A stretch of DNA of 64,000 nt, taken from contig NZ_JAJHVV010000003.1 in NCBI RefSeq assembly GCF_023145695.1, forward strand, positions 1-64,000, in the 5' to 3' direction. Within the stretch, counting starts at the first letter, position 1. Each line of letters starts with the position of its first letter. Made by a program: the position numbers and the translations under genes. A model generated the notes under the pieces. It ran no database searches. It saw only the letters and a program-made list of their open reading frames with translations, and was not told the DNA's origin. This stretch comes from Vibrio amylolyticus (GTDB lineage Bacteria > Pseudomonadota > Gammaproteobacteria > Enterobacterales > Vibrionaceae). Of the stretch, positions 17,531-27,764 are shown piece after piece.

Positions 17531-17635
17531 AATGTAAGTTCCATCAATGGTGTGTCACGGTTTTTGACTAGATATTTGGGTATCCGTTTCTTTAGTATAA
17601 TAACGACCAAATAAGATAGTAAGTTTACGACAGGC

Positions 17636-17669
17636 AAAAAGAAAGGCTGACGCAATACGCCAACCTTTC
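17636..17669 (-). terminator. Terminator after argS
   Basis: On the minus strand a 12-bp stem (GAAAGGTTGGCG with CGTCAGCCTTTC, two G-U pairs) with a 5-base loop is followed by five T. It lies 23 bases after the argS stop. Confidence 0.85.
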
Positions 17670-17691
17670 ATTTAACAATCTGTGACTAAAA

Positions 17692-19425
17692 TTACATACG
17701 CTCTAGAGTGTCGATACCTAGAAGCGATAGACCTTGTTTGATCGTCTTCGCTGTTAGTGCAGCAAGCTTCAGACGGCTCTGCTTAATTGCATCATCGTCA
17801 GCAACTAGGATAGGGCACGCTTCGTAGAAGCTAGAGAATTGACCAGCAAGTTCGAATAGGTAGCTACACATGATGTGTGGTTGACCTTCGCGAGCAACAG
17901 ATTGTACCGCTTCTTCAAATTGCAGAAGTTTCGCGATAAGTGCTTTCTCTTTCTCTTCAGTGATTTTGATTTCACCTTCAAGAGAGTCCATAGAAATGCC
18001 TGCTTTAGCAAATACAGAAGCAACACGAGTGTACGCGTACTGCATGTATGGCGCTGTGTTACCTTCGAATGCAAGCATGTTGTCCCAATCGAACACGTAA
18101 TCAGTAGTACGGTGCTTAGAAAGATCGGCGTACTTAACCGCCGCCATTGCAACCGTGTTAGCGATCGCTTTCTTCTCGTCTTCTGCAAGTGTTGGGTTCT
18201 TAGATTCGATTAACTTAGCTGCACGAACTTCTGCTTCATCAAGAAGATCAGCAAGACGAACGGTACCGCCTGCTCGAGTTTTGAACGGCTTACCATCTTT
18301 GCCTAGCATCATGCCAAACGCGTGGTGTTCTAGAGAAACCGATTCTGGGATATAACCTGCTTTACGAACGATAGTCCAAGCTTGCATTAGGTGTTGGTGT
18401 TGACGTGAGTCGATGAAGTAAAGGACACGGTCAGCGCCTAATTCTTCAAAACGGTATTTTGCACAAGCAATGTCGGTTGTTGTGTAAAGGAAGCCACCGT
18501 CGCGTTTTTGGATGATAACGCCCATTGGGTCGCCATCTTTGTTTTTGTATTCGTCTAGGAAGACAACTTGTGCACCGTCATCTTCTTTAGCAAGACCTTG
18601 CTCTTTCAGGTCCGCGACGATGGTAGGTAGCATGCTGTTGTACATGCTTTCGCCCATTACGTGTTCACGAGTTAGAGACACGTTCAGACGATCATAGTTA
18701 CGTTGGTTTTGAATCATTGTAACGTCAACAAGCTTCTTCCACATATCTGCGCAAAACTCGTCGCCGCTTTGCAGTTTCACAACATAGCCACGTGCTTTAA
18801 CTGCGAACTCTTCGTCTTCGTCGTAAAGCTTTTTAGATTCTCGGTAAAAGCCTTCAAGATCAGCAAGCTCCATTGAAACTTCACCAGACTCAGCCTGAAC
18901 ACGCTCAAGGTTTGCGATAAGCATACCAAATTGAGTACCCCAGTCACCGATGTGGTTAGCACGGATAACGTTGTGGCCTAGGAATTCAAGCGTACGAACG
19001 ACAGCATCACCGATGATCGTTGAACGTAGGTGACCAACGTGCATCTCTTTCGCAACGTTAGGAGCCGAGTAATCCGCCACAATTGTTTGTGTTTCTGCTA
19101 CTGCGACACCAAGGCGAGAATCCGAAAGTGCTGCGTCAGCTTGCTTTGCTAGGAAAGCTTCATCTAGGAAAATGTTAAGGAAACCTGGGCCTGCTATTTC
19201 AACTTTAGAAGCGATACCGTCTAGGTTTAGAACGTCCAATACTTTTTGAGCAAATTCTCGAGGGTTAGTGCCTAGTCGTTTAGCAACGCCCATAACGCCG
19301 TTTGCTTGGTAGTCACCAAATTGTGGTTTTGCAGATTGGCGAACGGCCGCAGGAGAGCCTGCAGGTGCGCCAGCGGCTTCTAGAGCCTGAGATACTTTGT
19401 CATTAATAAGTGCTTGGATATTCAC
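17692..19425 (-). CDS. argS: Arginyl-tRNA synthetase
   Basis: ArgS charges tRNA-Arg with arginine, using ATP. The start is the GTG at 19425, with GAAGGAA just upstream, giving 577 residues beginning (M)[20 protein letters not shown], the same length and N-terminus as the E. coli enzyme. A longer in-frame opening upstream to 19479 lacks this match. Visible are the N-terminal additional domain with FGDYQANG, the class I signature region [16 protein letters not shown] (HVGH form of HIGH), and the C-terminal anticodon-binding DALR domain ending [22 protein letters not shown]. It is divergent from yecM, an arrangement also known in E. coli. Confidence 0.96.
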   Translation of the reverse strand: MNIQALINDKVSQALEAAGAPAGSPAAVRQSAKPQFGDYQANGVMGVAKRLGTNPREFAQKVLDVLNLDGIASKVEIAGPGFLNIFLDEAFLAKQADAALSDSRLGVAVAETQTIVADYSAPNVAKEMHVGHLRSTIIGDAVVRTLEFLGHNVIRANHIGDWGTQFGMLIANLERVQAESGEVSMELADLEGFYRESKKLYDEDEEFAVKARGYVVKLQSGDEFCADMWKKLVDVTMIQNQRNYDRLNVSLTREHVMGESMYNSMLPTIVADLKEQGLAKEDDGAQVVFLDEYKNKDGDPMGVIIQKRDGGFLYTTTDIACAKYRFEELGADRVLYFIDSRQHQHLMQAWTIVRKAGYIPESVSLEHHAFGMMLGKDGKPFKTRAGGTVRLADLLDEAEVRAAKLIESKNPTLAEDEKKAIANTVAMAAVKYADLSKHRTTDYVFDWDNMLAFEGNTAPYMQYAYTRVASVFAKAGISMDSLEGEIKITEEKEKALIAKLLQFEEAVQSVAREGQPHIMCSYLFELAGQFSSFYEACPILVADDDAIKQSRLKLAALTAKTIKQGLSLLGIDTLERM

Positions 19426-19642
19426 ACGGGTTTCCTTCAATTCGGTGGAATTGCAAAGAGCGGTATCAAGCGGCCCCAAAATTGGCCCTATGGCTTGTAT
19501 ACATCATTTATTTCGTTCTTCAATTGGCGCCAATAATAACAACTTTATGGCAAAGCATATAGAGAGTTCTTGGGGAATTTTTCCACTTTTAATCGGCTTA
19601 TTGATAGTATTATGGCGAAATCACTGTTTTGGATAACAAATA

Positions 19643-20275
19643 ATGTCACAACTCCTTGCAAAAGCGGAATTAACACCAACACAAATGAAAGCAAAACTTA
19701 ATGAGTTTATGCAGAAAATTCAGTTACTGAGTGATATTTTGTCGTTGGATTTGAGCGAAGTTCAAGCCGATCATATTGCACTTCGTATTAATGACTCAGA
19801 ACTGGCAAAGTTGGCACATAGTGAGTGGCAAAAAGAAGGGAAGGTAATTTCGCAGGCTCGAATTAATGGGCGCCCGATTATTGTGTTGGAATTTGACGAG
19901 CCTCTAGATGCGTTACATTGGAAGATTGAATGTTTGGAGTTACCGTATCCAGCAGAGGGAAAAATGTACCCAGAACAAAGTTGGGAGCATGTTGAATTTG
20001 TTATTCCTAGTGATGCAACGACGGCAGAAGAGTACCTTGAGTATTTAAAAGTAACCTTCCCTGCATTTAGAAAGGACTATGCAAGCCTTGATAGTAAAGG
20101 CGTTAGCATTAAACTCTCGAGCCCAAAAGGAGAGGGTGAGAGGGTCAACAATCCAACCGTGGCGTTTAAGTGGCAAGGGGTGTGCATTAAGCTACACCCA
20201 CACACATTAAAAACAATTGTACAATCTGAACTTACTGGACCTGATCTTGATCCATCTGAGTCAGGCCCTTTTTAA
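19643..20275 (+). CDS. yecM: YecM family VOC-fold protein
   Basis: YecM is a conserved protein of the vicinal-oxygen-chelate fold with possible metal binding; no reaction is established. The 210-residue sequence has the family features QADHIALRINDSELA, RPIIVLEFDEPL and WEHVEFVIP, with His and Glu residues placed like metal ligands of that fold. The C-terminus is family-typical (GVCIKLHPHTLKTIVQSE). The neighbour argS is conserved. Identification rests on overall similarity plus context. Confidence 0.85.
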   Translation: MSQLLAKAELTPTQMKAKLNEFMQKIQLLSDILSLDLSEVQADHIALRINDSELAKLAHSEWQKEGKVISQARINGRPIIVLEFDEPLDALHWKIECLELPYPAEGKMYPEQSWEHVEFVIPSDATTAEEYLEYLKVTFPAFRKDYASLDSKGVSIKLSSPKGEGERVNNPTVAFKWQGVCIKLHPHTLKTIVQSELTGPDLDPSESGPF

Positions 20276-20310
20276 TTAGTCCAAGATAATCACACCATAC
20301 CGAGCCAAAT

Positions 20311-20346
20311 AGTGGATTACCCTCTGAATTGTAATCGTAATCCGCT
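20311..20346 (+). repeat. Hairpin between yecM and the M16 peptidase gene
   Basis: AGTGGATTAC pairs with GTAATCCGCT across 16 bases, with one U-G pair on the plus strand. No T run follows. It ends at the stop codon of the convergent peptidase gene and may protect or end the yecM transcript. Confidence 0.4.
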
Positions 20347-23122
20347 AGCCCAAATTACAATCTGTCGGTCTTAATTGAAACTCGCGGGTAGAGCCGATCT
20401 CTTTTCCTAAATTAAGCGTTTCATCTTCATGATGAGCATTGCCTTGAGTATGCATGATAAGGCGATTGGCTGTTCTTGGCTTAAGCTCATTAACGACAAA
20501 TCGAATCATATCGCTGCGTGTTAGGTGCTTGAGTTCTTCCAGTACGGTTTCTCGTTGATTGAATTCCGTATCTTTATTGCCAATCGCTACCCAAAGTCTT
20601 TGCGCGCGACCCCTCAGCGTCGAGTCAGGTGTTGAGATTTGATTCCAAAGACCTCGCTTACTGCTGTGCCATTGATATTCATTGAGTTCGAGAAGAACCA
20701 TATAAAATGCGTTTAGGAACTCATCGATCGAGCTAATAAGATCGATTGGTGCAGCATTGGGTGATTGTACGTACAGAACAATCCCCGGGTGGCGATTCAA
20801 TGGCATATTGCCAGTGCCAACCATATAGCCCAGTTGCTGTTTAGTCCGGATTTCATGGAAAAATGTCGCTGACATCAGGTGGTTAGCCAGTGAATATAAA
20901 GCGATGCTCTTGGGGTTGGTATCGTCACACTGGTAGTAAACCACAATCGCAGAGTCTTCTTGGTTACAAGTGACCTCTTTTTGAAAAGTACCACTGTTAC
21001 CTAACATGATGAGAGGGCGTAATGACTCTTCATAAGATTGATTGCTCACTCGCAATGCGTTCTTTAGGGTGTCTGCTAACGCCAATGAGGCTTTTTTTGT
21101 CCAATCGCCATAGACGAACATTTCAACATGAAGCTCGCTTAAGATCTCATTCACAAAGATGGAAAGTTCATCAACATCAATTGTTTCCAACGCCTCAATT
21201 AACACCGAGTAAGGTGGATTGTTGGGTTGAAGTAATCCTGTAATAGCATTGAAAAGTTGTGAAATGGGACGATCTTGTGATGAATTTCGCCAGCTACGCA
21301 GCAGTTGCTGCTTAATTGAATCGAAGCGTTCAGGGTTGAACTGCCTTGCGGCAAATTGAGAAAGAATCATCTCCATCAAATCCGCTTGTTTTTGGCTAAA
21401 CCCTGAAATAGAAAGCGTCACGCCACCTTGATGGCAGTATAGGTTGTAACTCATACCTGCAATTTCAGCCTGATAGGTTTCTTTCACTAATGAATCCAGA
21501 AACATCTCAACACAAAGGCGTGTTTTAACGATGTTTGTTGGCGAAGCCACAGAGTGAGGGCTATCAATAGCAACGTATATGACACCCTTAGGAACGAGAA
21601 ATTGACTGTCTTGCAAATGCCAGAGTTTAAACCCGTCTTTTTCTTCGATAAGTTCTGGTGTATCTCGGTGCTTTTCTATTTCTTGAGGGTCCAAGTCATA
21701 GCAAATGAATCGGTTCTTTGGCGGTAGCGTTAATATGTTGTCGTCTAATAGAGACTGATAACATTGTTGCTTCTTTGGGCTGATCGGTGTGACAGAGTAA
21801 GGGGTGTTGTACCATTTCGCTATCTTATCGTAATACTGCTCTTTTGCGACTAAGGTTATGCGCGCATTTTCTACGGTGAACTTGTCTAACAATGAACGAA
21901 TGAAGATTTCATCATAATGACTCATCATGTAGTCACCATAAATAACATCTTCTTCGGCGTAGTGCTGCATGTTCATCACAAGGTGGCTAGCAAGGTCTAA
22001 CGGAGTGGTTGGCTCTTGAAAGCGAAAAGCAGATTCAAGTACGGCTTGCTTCTCTTTATATCTCCATTCATCGAAACCATCGGACTCAATCATTCTAATC
22101 GAGTGAAAAATAGATTGAATGATGAGATCGGTATTATTGAGTCCTTCGGGAGTAAGAGAGCAACTGATGGTAAATTCACGATAATTATTACCATTCACTC
22201 CTCCGCCTGCAGAGAGAGAAGTGATGAGGCCCTGGTCTTTTAGGGAAAGCATTAAGCTGCCTTCTCCTTCATAACCGAGTAAATGAGCAAGATAGGAGAG
22301 AGGCTTAGATTGATAGTAGTTATCGATATTCGCCAATGGAAAGGCAATGGTGAGCTTTCGAATATCTTTAACGGGTTCGACTTGAACAAAAATGTTGGTA
22401 CTGGATTCAATCGCGTATGGTACAGAAATCCGTTTGTTACTGAGATGGTTGTTGACCACATCAGAGAATTTTTCTGTCGCCCAAGACTCTAATTCATCCA
22501 AAGATTGATTACCAACCAGTGTTAACGTCATTAGATCGGCGGAGTAATGGCTTTGATAAAAAGTAATAATTTCTTCTCTAATCGAGCCATCTTCGTTATC
22601 GCTTAATGTATCGAGGTTTCCAACTGAAAATTTAGCAAACGGATGCTCGGGATTTACAGTTTCTTTGTGAACTTGGTAGAGTCGTCTTGCATCATCTAAC
22701 AGTTTTAGCTTGAATTCTGACTCAACAGCTTCTCGCTCTTTTTCTAATGCATCGGGGTTAAATAGTGGGTGGGTAAAAAATTGGCTGAATCTATCGAGAG
22801 ACTGGTTAAATGCGTTAGGTGCAACATCAAAGAAGAAGCAAGTATGTTCGGTACCAGTCCATGCATTATTGTTTCCACCATGTTGGCTGATATAGCTTTG
22901 GAACTCCCCCACTTTAGGGAATTTTTCGGTGCCTAGAAAGAGCATGTGCTCGAGAAAATGCGCCAATCCTTCTCGATTTTTTGGGTCATCGAAGTGGCCG
23001 ACGTGTACCGCTAATGCCGCAGCAGATTTTTGTGCGTTTTGATCGTGAACTAATAACACCCTTAACCCGTTAGATAACGTGATGTAACGATAAGTGTTTG
23101 TATCATTTGGGCTTAGATGCAC
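20345..23122 (-). CDS. M16 family (insulinase/pitrilysin-like) zinc peptidase
   Basis: This large inverzincin-type metallopeptidase probably degrades peptides. The catalytic HFLEH motif is at residues 55-59 of the preferred start, followed about 75 residues later by the second zinc-ligand region EREAVESEF. The inactive C-terminal half of the pitrilysin fold is present. The preferred start is the GTG at 23122 (MHLSPNDTNTYRYITL), which has GGAG 7 bases upstream and gives 925 residues. Another GTG at 23149 lacks a ribosome-binding site. No signal peptide is seen, unlike E. coli protease III, so a cytoplasmic location is likely. Confidence 0.9.
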   Translation of the reverse strand: MHLSPNDTNTYRYITLSNGLRVLLVHDQNAQKSAAALAVHVGHFDDPKNREGLAHFLEHMLFLGTEKFPKVGEFQSYISQHGGNNNAWTGTEHTCFFFDVAPNAFNQSLDRFSQFFTHPLFNPDALEKEREAVESEFKLKLLDDARRLYQVHKETVNPEHPFAKFSVGNLDTLSDNEDGSIREEIITFYQSHYSADLMTLTLVGNQSLDELESWATEKFSDVVNNHLSNKRISVPYAIESSTNIFVQVEPVKDIRKLTIAFPLANIDNYYQSKPLSYLAHLLGYEGEGSLMLSLKDQGLITSLSAGGGVNGNNYREFTISCSLTPEGLNNTDLIIQSIFHSIRMIESDGFDEWRYKEKQAVLESAFRFQEPTTPLDLASHLVMNMQHYAEEDVIYGDYMMSHYDEIFIRSLLDKFTVENARITLVAKEQYYDKIAKWYNTPYSVTPISPKKQQCYQSLLDDNILTLPPKNRFICYDLDPQEIEKHRDTPELIEEKDGFKLWHLQDSQFLVPKGVIYVAIDSPHSVASPTNIVKTRLCVEMFLDSLVKETYQAEIAGMSYNLYCHQGGVTLSISGFSQKQADLMEMILSQFAARQFNPERFDSIKQQLLRSWRNSSQDRPISQLFNAITGLLQPNNPPYSVLIEALETIDVDELSIFVNEILSELHVEMFVYGDWTKKASLALADTLKNALRVSNQSYEESLRPLIMLGNSGTFQKEVTCNQEDSAIVVYYQCDDTNPKSIALYSLANHLMSATFFHEIRTKQQLGYMVGTGNMPLNRHPGIVLYVQSPNAAPIDLISSIDEFLNAFYMVLLELNEYQWHSSKRGLWNQISTPDSTLRGRAQRLWVAIGNKDTEFNQRETVLEELKHLTRSDMIRFVVNELKPRTANRLIMHTQGNAHHEDETLNLGKEIGSTREFQLRPTDCNLG

Positions 23123-23408
23123 AGGGGAACTCCATCTCGATAAGCGCACAGTTGAGTGCTAAAACGTAAGATTTGTAATAATTTGATAACAAGTATGACT
23201 CTTGAAACCATCTCCTGCAAACTTAGGGCTAGAACCAGTTATAATAAACGTTACTTGAGTCTCGGATCTAAATAGATTGTTGGAAAAGACAACCTGTTTG
23301 TCTAGGTACTTGATATAATTATCCATAAGTAAGAAAAAAATGATAGAGCAGCTATAGACTGCAACTTTTACGAGTCGTTAGAACTCAAATGTTTTTAGGA
23401 AGCCAAGA

Positions 23409-23873
23409 ATGAAAATTTTTATCATGCGCCACGGTGAAGCCGAGCATTTTGCTGCGTCAGATGCAGATCGAGCATTAACCGATAGCGGGCGTTCAGCCTC
23501 CATTTCTGTCGCAAAGGCTTGTGCAGAAAAAGGCTTTGCCAAGTTCGACAAGGTATTAGTAAGCCCATACCTTAGAGCCCAGCAGACTTGGCAAACGATC
23601 AGTAAGGTATTCGTTAGTGATAATGTTGAGAGATGCGATGATATAACGCCTTACGGTCAATCTCCTCATGTATTCGATTTTGTTAATGCGTTAATCGAAG
23701 TTGAGAAGCATGAGTCAGTTTTAATCGTTTCACATTTACCTTTAGTGAGCTATCTTACGGCGGAATTTGCAACTGATATTGTACCTCCAATGTTTCCTAC
23801 CTCTGGTTTAGCCTGTGTAGAGTTTGATGCTCAGACCCAGAGTGGAAGTTTGCTTTGGCATCTTCATAATTAG
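23409..23873 (+). CDS. sixA: Phosphohistidine phosphatase SixA
   Basis: SixA removes phosphate from phosphohistidine, acting on ArcB-type Hpt domains and on the nitrogen phosphotransferase system in E. coli. The 154-residue protein is a minimal histidine phosphatase: MKIFIMRHGEA with catalytic H8 in the RHGE motif, a second Arg in SPYLRAQQTW, and the later catalytic His in VSHLPLVSYL. An AGGAAGCC stretch precedes the ATG. It lies between the divergent peptidase gene and flhA. Confidence 0.92.
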   Translation: MKIFIMRHGEAEHFAASDADRALTDSGRSASISVAKACAEKGFAKFDKVLVSPYLRAQQTWQTISKVFVSDNVERCDDITPYGQSPHVFDFVNALIEVEKHESVLIVSHLPLVSYLTAEFATDIVPPMFPTSGLACVEFDAQTQSGSLLWHLHN

Positions 23874-23976
23874 GGTCAACAGTTTCTAGGGGCTGTTTTG
23901 CAGTCAATAAACCTGAATATCCAAAGACTTCTTGGCTAAGTCGAAGTGCGCCTAGCCATATTTTTGACGACGTCTG

Positions 23977-23992
23977 TGGACTAAATCTTGCA
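23977..23992 (+). promoter_or_regulatory. Sigma-54 type promoter for the flhA operon
   Basis: TGGACTAAATCTTGCA has the -24 TGG and -12 TTGCA elements with the required 10 bases between the invariant GG and GC. It lies 59 bases before the flhA ATG. In Vibrio cholerae the flhA operon is a sigma-54/FlrA-dependent class II flagellar operon, which agrees with this site. Confidence 0.75.
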
Positions 23993-24051
23993 TCCACCGA
24001 TTAACTTATTAAAAGAACGCTAATTTTAGAATTCAGGCCACTTACGAATCT

Positions 24052-26145
24052 ATGAAATTTACTCTTCCGTTCGCGGATAAACTGCCATCTATTCCTCAGC
24101 GTAGCATTCCAGCTATAGGCGCACCGATCATGGTCCTAGCAACCCTAGGAATGATCGTTTTACCTATACCAGCGTTTATTCTCGACCTTTCGTTCACTTT
24201 TAACATCGCCTTAGCCATGGTTGTTCTATTGGTTACGGTCTATACCCGCAGGCCATTAGACTTTGCAGCGTTTCCAACCGTTTTACTTATCGCGACATTA
24301 TTGCGTTTAGCACTTAATGTTGCCTCAACTCGTGTCGTTTTACTTTATGGTCACGAAGGGCCTGGATCGGCAGGTAAAGTTATTGAAGCGTTTGGTAACG
24401 TCGTGATCGGTGGCAACTACGCGGTTGGTCTTGTGGTGTTTCTTATCTTGATGATCATCAACTTCATGGTTGTGACTAAAGGTGCAGGACGTATTTCGGA
24501 AGTAAGTGCTCGCTTTACGTTAGACGCATTGCCGGGTAAGCAGATGGCTATCGATGCTGATCTCAATGCTGGGTTAATCGATCAGGACCAAGCAAGACTT
24601 CGCCGTTTTGAAGTCACCAAAGAAGCCGATTTCTATGGTTCAATGGATGGTGCGTCCAAATTTGTTAAAGGGGATGCCATCGCTGGTATTCTAATCCTGT
24701 TTATTAATATCATTGGTGGGCTTGCTATCGGCATGGCTCAATACGGGTTGGGCTTTGGTGAAGCGATAGAGATTTATACTCTATTGACCATTGGTGACGG
24801 TCTGGTTGCTCAAATACCGTCGTTACTGTTGTCAATCGGCGCTGCAATGATGGTAACTCGCCAAAATACTGACGAAGACATGGGGCAACAACTTGTCTTC
24901 CAAATGTTCGATAACCCGAAAGCATTGATCATAACCGCGGCGATTCTTGCGGTAATGGGGGTTGTACCAGGCATGCCTCACTTTGCTTTCCTTTTACTGG
25001 CGACGATAGCAGGAGCTAGTGCCTACTTTATCACCAAAAAGCAGAAAAAAGAGAAAGAAGACGCGAAGTTACCAGTGCCAGCAGAAAAAGAATCATCGAC
25101 ACCAAAAGAGCTCTCTTGGGATGATGTACAACCTGTTGACATCATCGGCTTAGAAGTGGGCTACCGATTGATCCCATTGGTTGATAGAGACCAAGGTGGT
25201 GAACTTCTAGAGCGCGTTAAAGGGGTAAGAAAAAAACTGTCCCAAGACTTTGGGTTCTTAATTCCTGCGGTTCATATACGCGATAATTTGGAGTTAACGC
25301 CCAATAGCTATCGGATCACCTTAATGGGCGTGGCGGTCGGTGAAGCTGAAATAAGGCCTGATCAGGAGCTAGCTATCAACCCTGGTCAAGTGTATGGAAT
25401 GATTGAAGGAGAGCACACGATCGACCCTGCTTTTGGTCTAGAGGCCGTGTGGATTCGTGAAGAGCAACGTGAACACGCTCAAGCTCTAGGGTATACCGTT
25501 GTAGATTCATCAACTGTACTTGCGACTCATTTGAGTCAATTATTAACCAATAACGCGTCACAGTTAATTGGGCATGAAGAAGTACAGAACTTGATGGAGA
25601 TGCTGTCGCGAAGCGCCCCTAAACTGGTAGAGAACTTTGTTCCCGACCAGTTACAGTTGGGGACGGTTGTTAAGGTATTACAAAACTTGTTGAATGAAGC
25701 TATCCCGATAAGAGACATTAGAACTATCGTTCAAACTTTGTCGGAGTATTCAAGTAAGAGTCAAGAACCTGACATTTTAACGGCTGCTGTTCGTATATCG
25801 CTGAAGCGTTTAATTGTCCAAGAAATCAATGGAATAGAGCCAGAATTGCCAGTTATAACATTGATTCCTGAGCTGGAACAAATATTGCATCAGACAATGC
25901 AAGCGTCAGGGGGAGAGTCTGCGGGTATAGAGCCAGGTCTTGCAGAGAGACTGCAAAGCTCATTAAGCCAAGCGACTCAAGAGCAAGAACTAAAAGGTGA
26001 GCCAGCTGTTTTATTAACTTCTGGTGTACTACGTTCAACCCTAGCGAAGTTTGTTAAGAACACGATCCCATCATTAAGGGTTTTGTCTTATCAAGAGATT
26101 CCAGATGAGAAACAAATACGAATTGTACAGGCAGTTGGAAACTAA
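24052..26145 (+). CDS. flhA: Flagellar type III export gate protein FlhA
   Basis: FlhA is the export-gate protein that couples proton flow to export and docks chaperone-substrate complexes. The 697-residue protein has about eight N-terminal membrane helices (residues about 20-325), including the family signature GRISEVSARFTLDALPGKQMAIDADLNAG region in the cytoplasmic loop. A charged linker (KKQKKEKEDAKLPVPAEKES) and a large cytoplasmic domain to the end follow. It heads the co-directional flagellar run, with flhF 37 bases downstream. flhB is not adjacent in this window. Confidence 0.97.
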   Translation: MKFTLPFADKLPSIPQRSIPAIGAPIMVLATLGMIVLPIPAFILDLSFTFNIALAMVVLLVTVYTRRPLDFAAFPTVLLIATLLRLALNVASTRVVLLYGHEGPGSAGKVIEAFGNVVIGGNYAVGLVVFLILMIINFMVVTKGAGRISEVSARFTLDALPGKQMAIDADLNAGLIDQDQARLRRFEVTKEADFYGSMDGASKFVKGDAIAGILILFINIIGGLAIGMAQYGLGFGEAIEIYTLLTIGDGLVAQIPSLLLSIGAAMMVTRQNTDEDMGQQLVFQMFDNPKALIITAAILAVMGVVPGMPHFAFLLLATIAGASAYFITKKQKKEKEDAKLPVPAEKESSTPKELSWDDVQPVDIIGLEVGYRLIPLVDRDQGGELLERVKGVRKKLSQDFGFLIPAVHIRDNLELTPNSYRITLMGVAVGEAEIRPDQELAINPGQVYGMIEGEHTIDPAFGLEAVWIREEQREHAQALGYTVVDSSTVLATHLSQLLTNNASQLIGHEEVQNLMEMLSRSAPKLVENFVPDQLQLGTVVKVLQNLLNEAIPIRDIRTIVQTLSEYSSKSQEPDILTAAVRISLKRLIVQEINGIEPELPVITLIPELEQILHQTMQASGGESAGIEPGLAERLQSSLSQATQEQELKGEPAVLLTSGVLRSTLAKFVKNTIPSLRVLSYQEIPDEKQIRIVQAVGN

Positions 26146-26182
26146 AGTGACGCTCAAAGCAATTCAAATACGGACATAGACT

Positions 26183-27751
26183 TTGAAAATTAAACGATTT
26201 TTTGCCAAAGACATGCGCTCAGCATTGCTTCAAGTCAAAGAAGAACTTGGTGCTGAAGCGGTGATCATGTCTAATAAAAAAGTCGCCGGTGGTGTGGAAA
26301 TTGTAGCTGCAGTAGATGGTGACCAAGCACCACGACAATCAAACAGCAGCCAATCAGCGACAAACTACTCCTCTCGACCTCGGAGTGAATCGACGCAGGC
26401 TGCGACTGCCAAACCGCAACCGACACCGCGCCAGTTAGCAAGTGATAAAGTAAGCCTTCAAGCGGGAGCTGATACAGGTAAATCTATGACTAAGCGCTTT
26501 GCCAATATGCTTAAACAATATAGCAGTGGTGAAGAAGAGCCTGAGCATCGGTCTGAAAATGAAGATTCACTTACTGCTCTGTTGAGACGCCAACGAGCTG
26601 CTCAAGCAGAAAGAGCGGAGAGCAATAGTCGTGGTGTGGAACGTGGTCAAGATAGAGCGAGGCAATCTAATCGTAACAGTGCAGATAACAGCTCAAGTGG
26701 CATGCTATCAAATTCAGAGTCACCGTTGGCGAAACTGATTGCGCAAGATCGACGTTCGGAAAGAGGAACTCCAAAGCTTGATCCGACTCGTTATGATCGT
26801 TCACGCCGCGATGAACCCAATGTCGGAGCTGAAGAGCTTGAAGGTATGCGTGAAGAGATGACCTCCATTCGTCGTCTACTTGAGCATCAAGTATCCGGAC
26901 TCATGTGGCAAGAAGTTGAGCGTCGTGAACCGCTCCGTGCAATGCTAATTAAACGATTAGAACGAATGGGTGTCTCACTAGAACTTGCCGATCAACTCGC
27001 GTGTTACATACCTGAAGACACTGCGCCACCTAAAGCGTGGAAGGCCTTATTGGGCTTAGTAGCCGATCAGATACCGGTTGCTAAAACAGACATATTAAAG
27101 CGCGGTGGCATTGTTGCATTGCTGGGACCAACAGGCGTTGGTAAAACCACCACGATAGCAAAATTGGCAGCGCGTGCTGCAATGGAATACGGCTCTGATA
27201 ACGTTGCGCTGGTGACAACCGATACTTATCGGATTGGCGCTCACGAACAACTTTCGATTTATGGTCGAATTATGGGATGTCCAGTAAGAGTTGCTAAAGA
27301 TTCCAATGAGTTAGCCGATGTAATATACCAGCTAAGAAATCGCCGTTTAATTTTGGTCGATACCGCGGGTATGGGGCAGCGAGATGTGCGGTTGTCCGAA
27401 CAGTTGGATACCCTAATGCAAGAGAGCGGGGAGGTGATACACAGTTATTTAGTATTACCAGCAACTGCTCAACGAAAAGTTTTACAGGAAACCATAGAGC
27501 ACTTTAGAAGAATACCGCTCTCTGGTTGCATCATGACTAAACTGGATGAATCACTCAGTTTAGGTGAATTTTTAAGTGTAATTGTTCAAAATGCATTACC
27601 TGTTGCATACATTGCTAACGGTCAGCGAGTTCCGGAAGATATCGTACTCGCTCAACCTAAATACATGGTAGCAAAAGCGAACGAACTACTTGAAAAGTCG
27701 ACAGATAACGAACCTCACTACTGGAATAGTGACTCAGAAGAGGGGCTCTAG
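26183..27751 (+). CDS. flhF: Flagellar placement GTPase FlhF
   Basis: FlhF is an SRP-type GTPase that sets the polar site of flagellum assembly. The start is a TTG at 26183, giving the conserved N-terminus MKIKRFFAKDMRSALLQVKEELG. Residues about 65-230 are a basic, Gln/Ser-rich B domain of low complexity. The NG domain follows, with P-loop GPTGVGKTTT at 315-324, DTYRIGAHEQL, the DTAGMGQRD switch and TKLDES. Length is 522 residues. The rare start codon and weak ribosome-binding site may limit its dose, which fits a protein whose amount sets flagellar number, but that is inference. Confidence 0.95.
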   Translation: MKIKRFFAKDMRSALLQVKEELGAEAVIMSNKKVAGGVEIVAAVDGDQAPRQSNSSQSATNYSSRPRSESTQAATAKPQPTPRQLASDKVSLQAGADTGKSMTKRFANMLKQYSSGEEEPEHRSENEDSLTALLRRQRAAQAERAESNSRGVERGQDRARQSNRNSADNSSSGMLSNSESPLAKLIAQDRRSERGTPKLDPTRYDRSRRDEPNVGAEELEGMREEMTSIRRLLEHQVSGLMWQEVERREPLRAMLIKRLERMGVSLELADQLACYIPEDTAPPKAWKALLGLVADQIPVAKTDILKRGGIVALLGPTGVGKTTTIAKLAARAAMEYGSDNVALVTTDTYRIGAHEQLSIYGRIMGCPVRVAKDSNELADVIYQLRNRRLILVDTAGMGQRDVRLSEQLDTLMQESGEVIHSYLVLPATAQRKVLQETIEHFRRIPLSGCIMTKLDESLSLGEFLSVIVQNALPVAYIANGQRVPEDIVLAQPKYMVAKANELLEKSTDNEPHYWNSDSEEGL

Positions 27752-27764
27752 GCGGCGCAATTAT

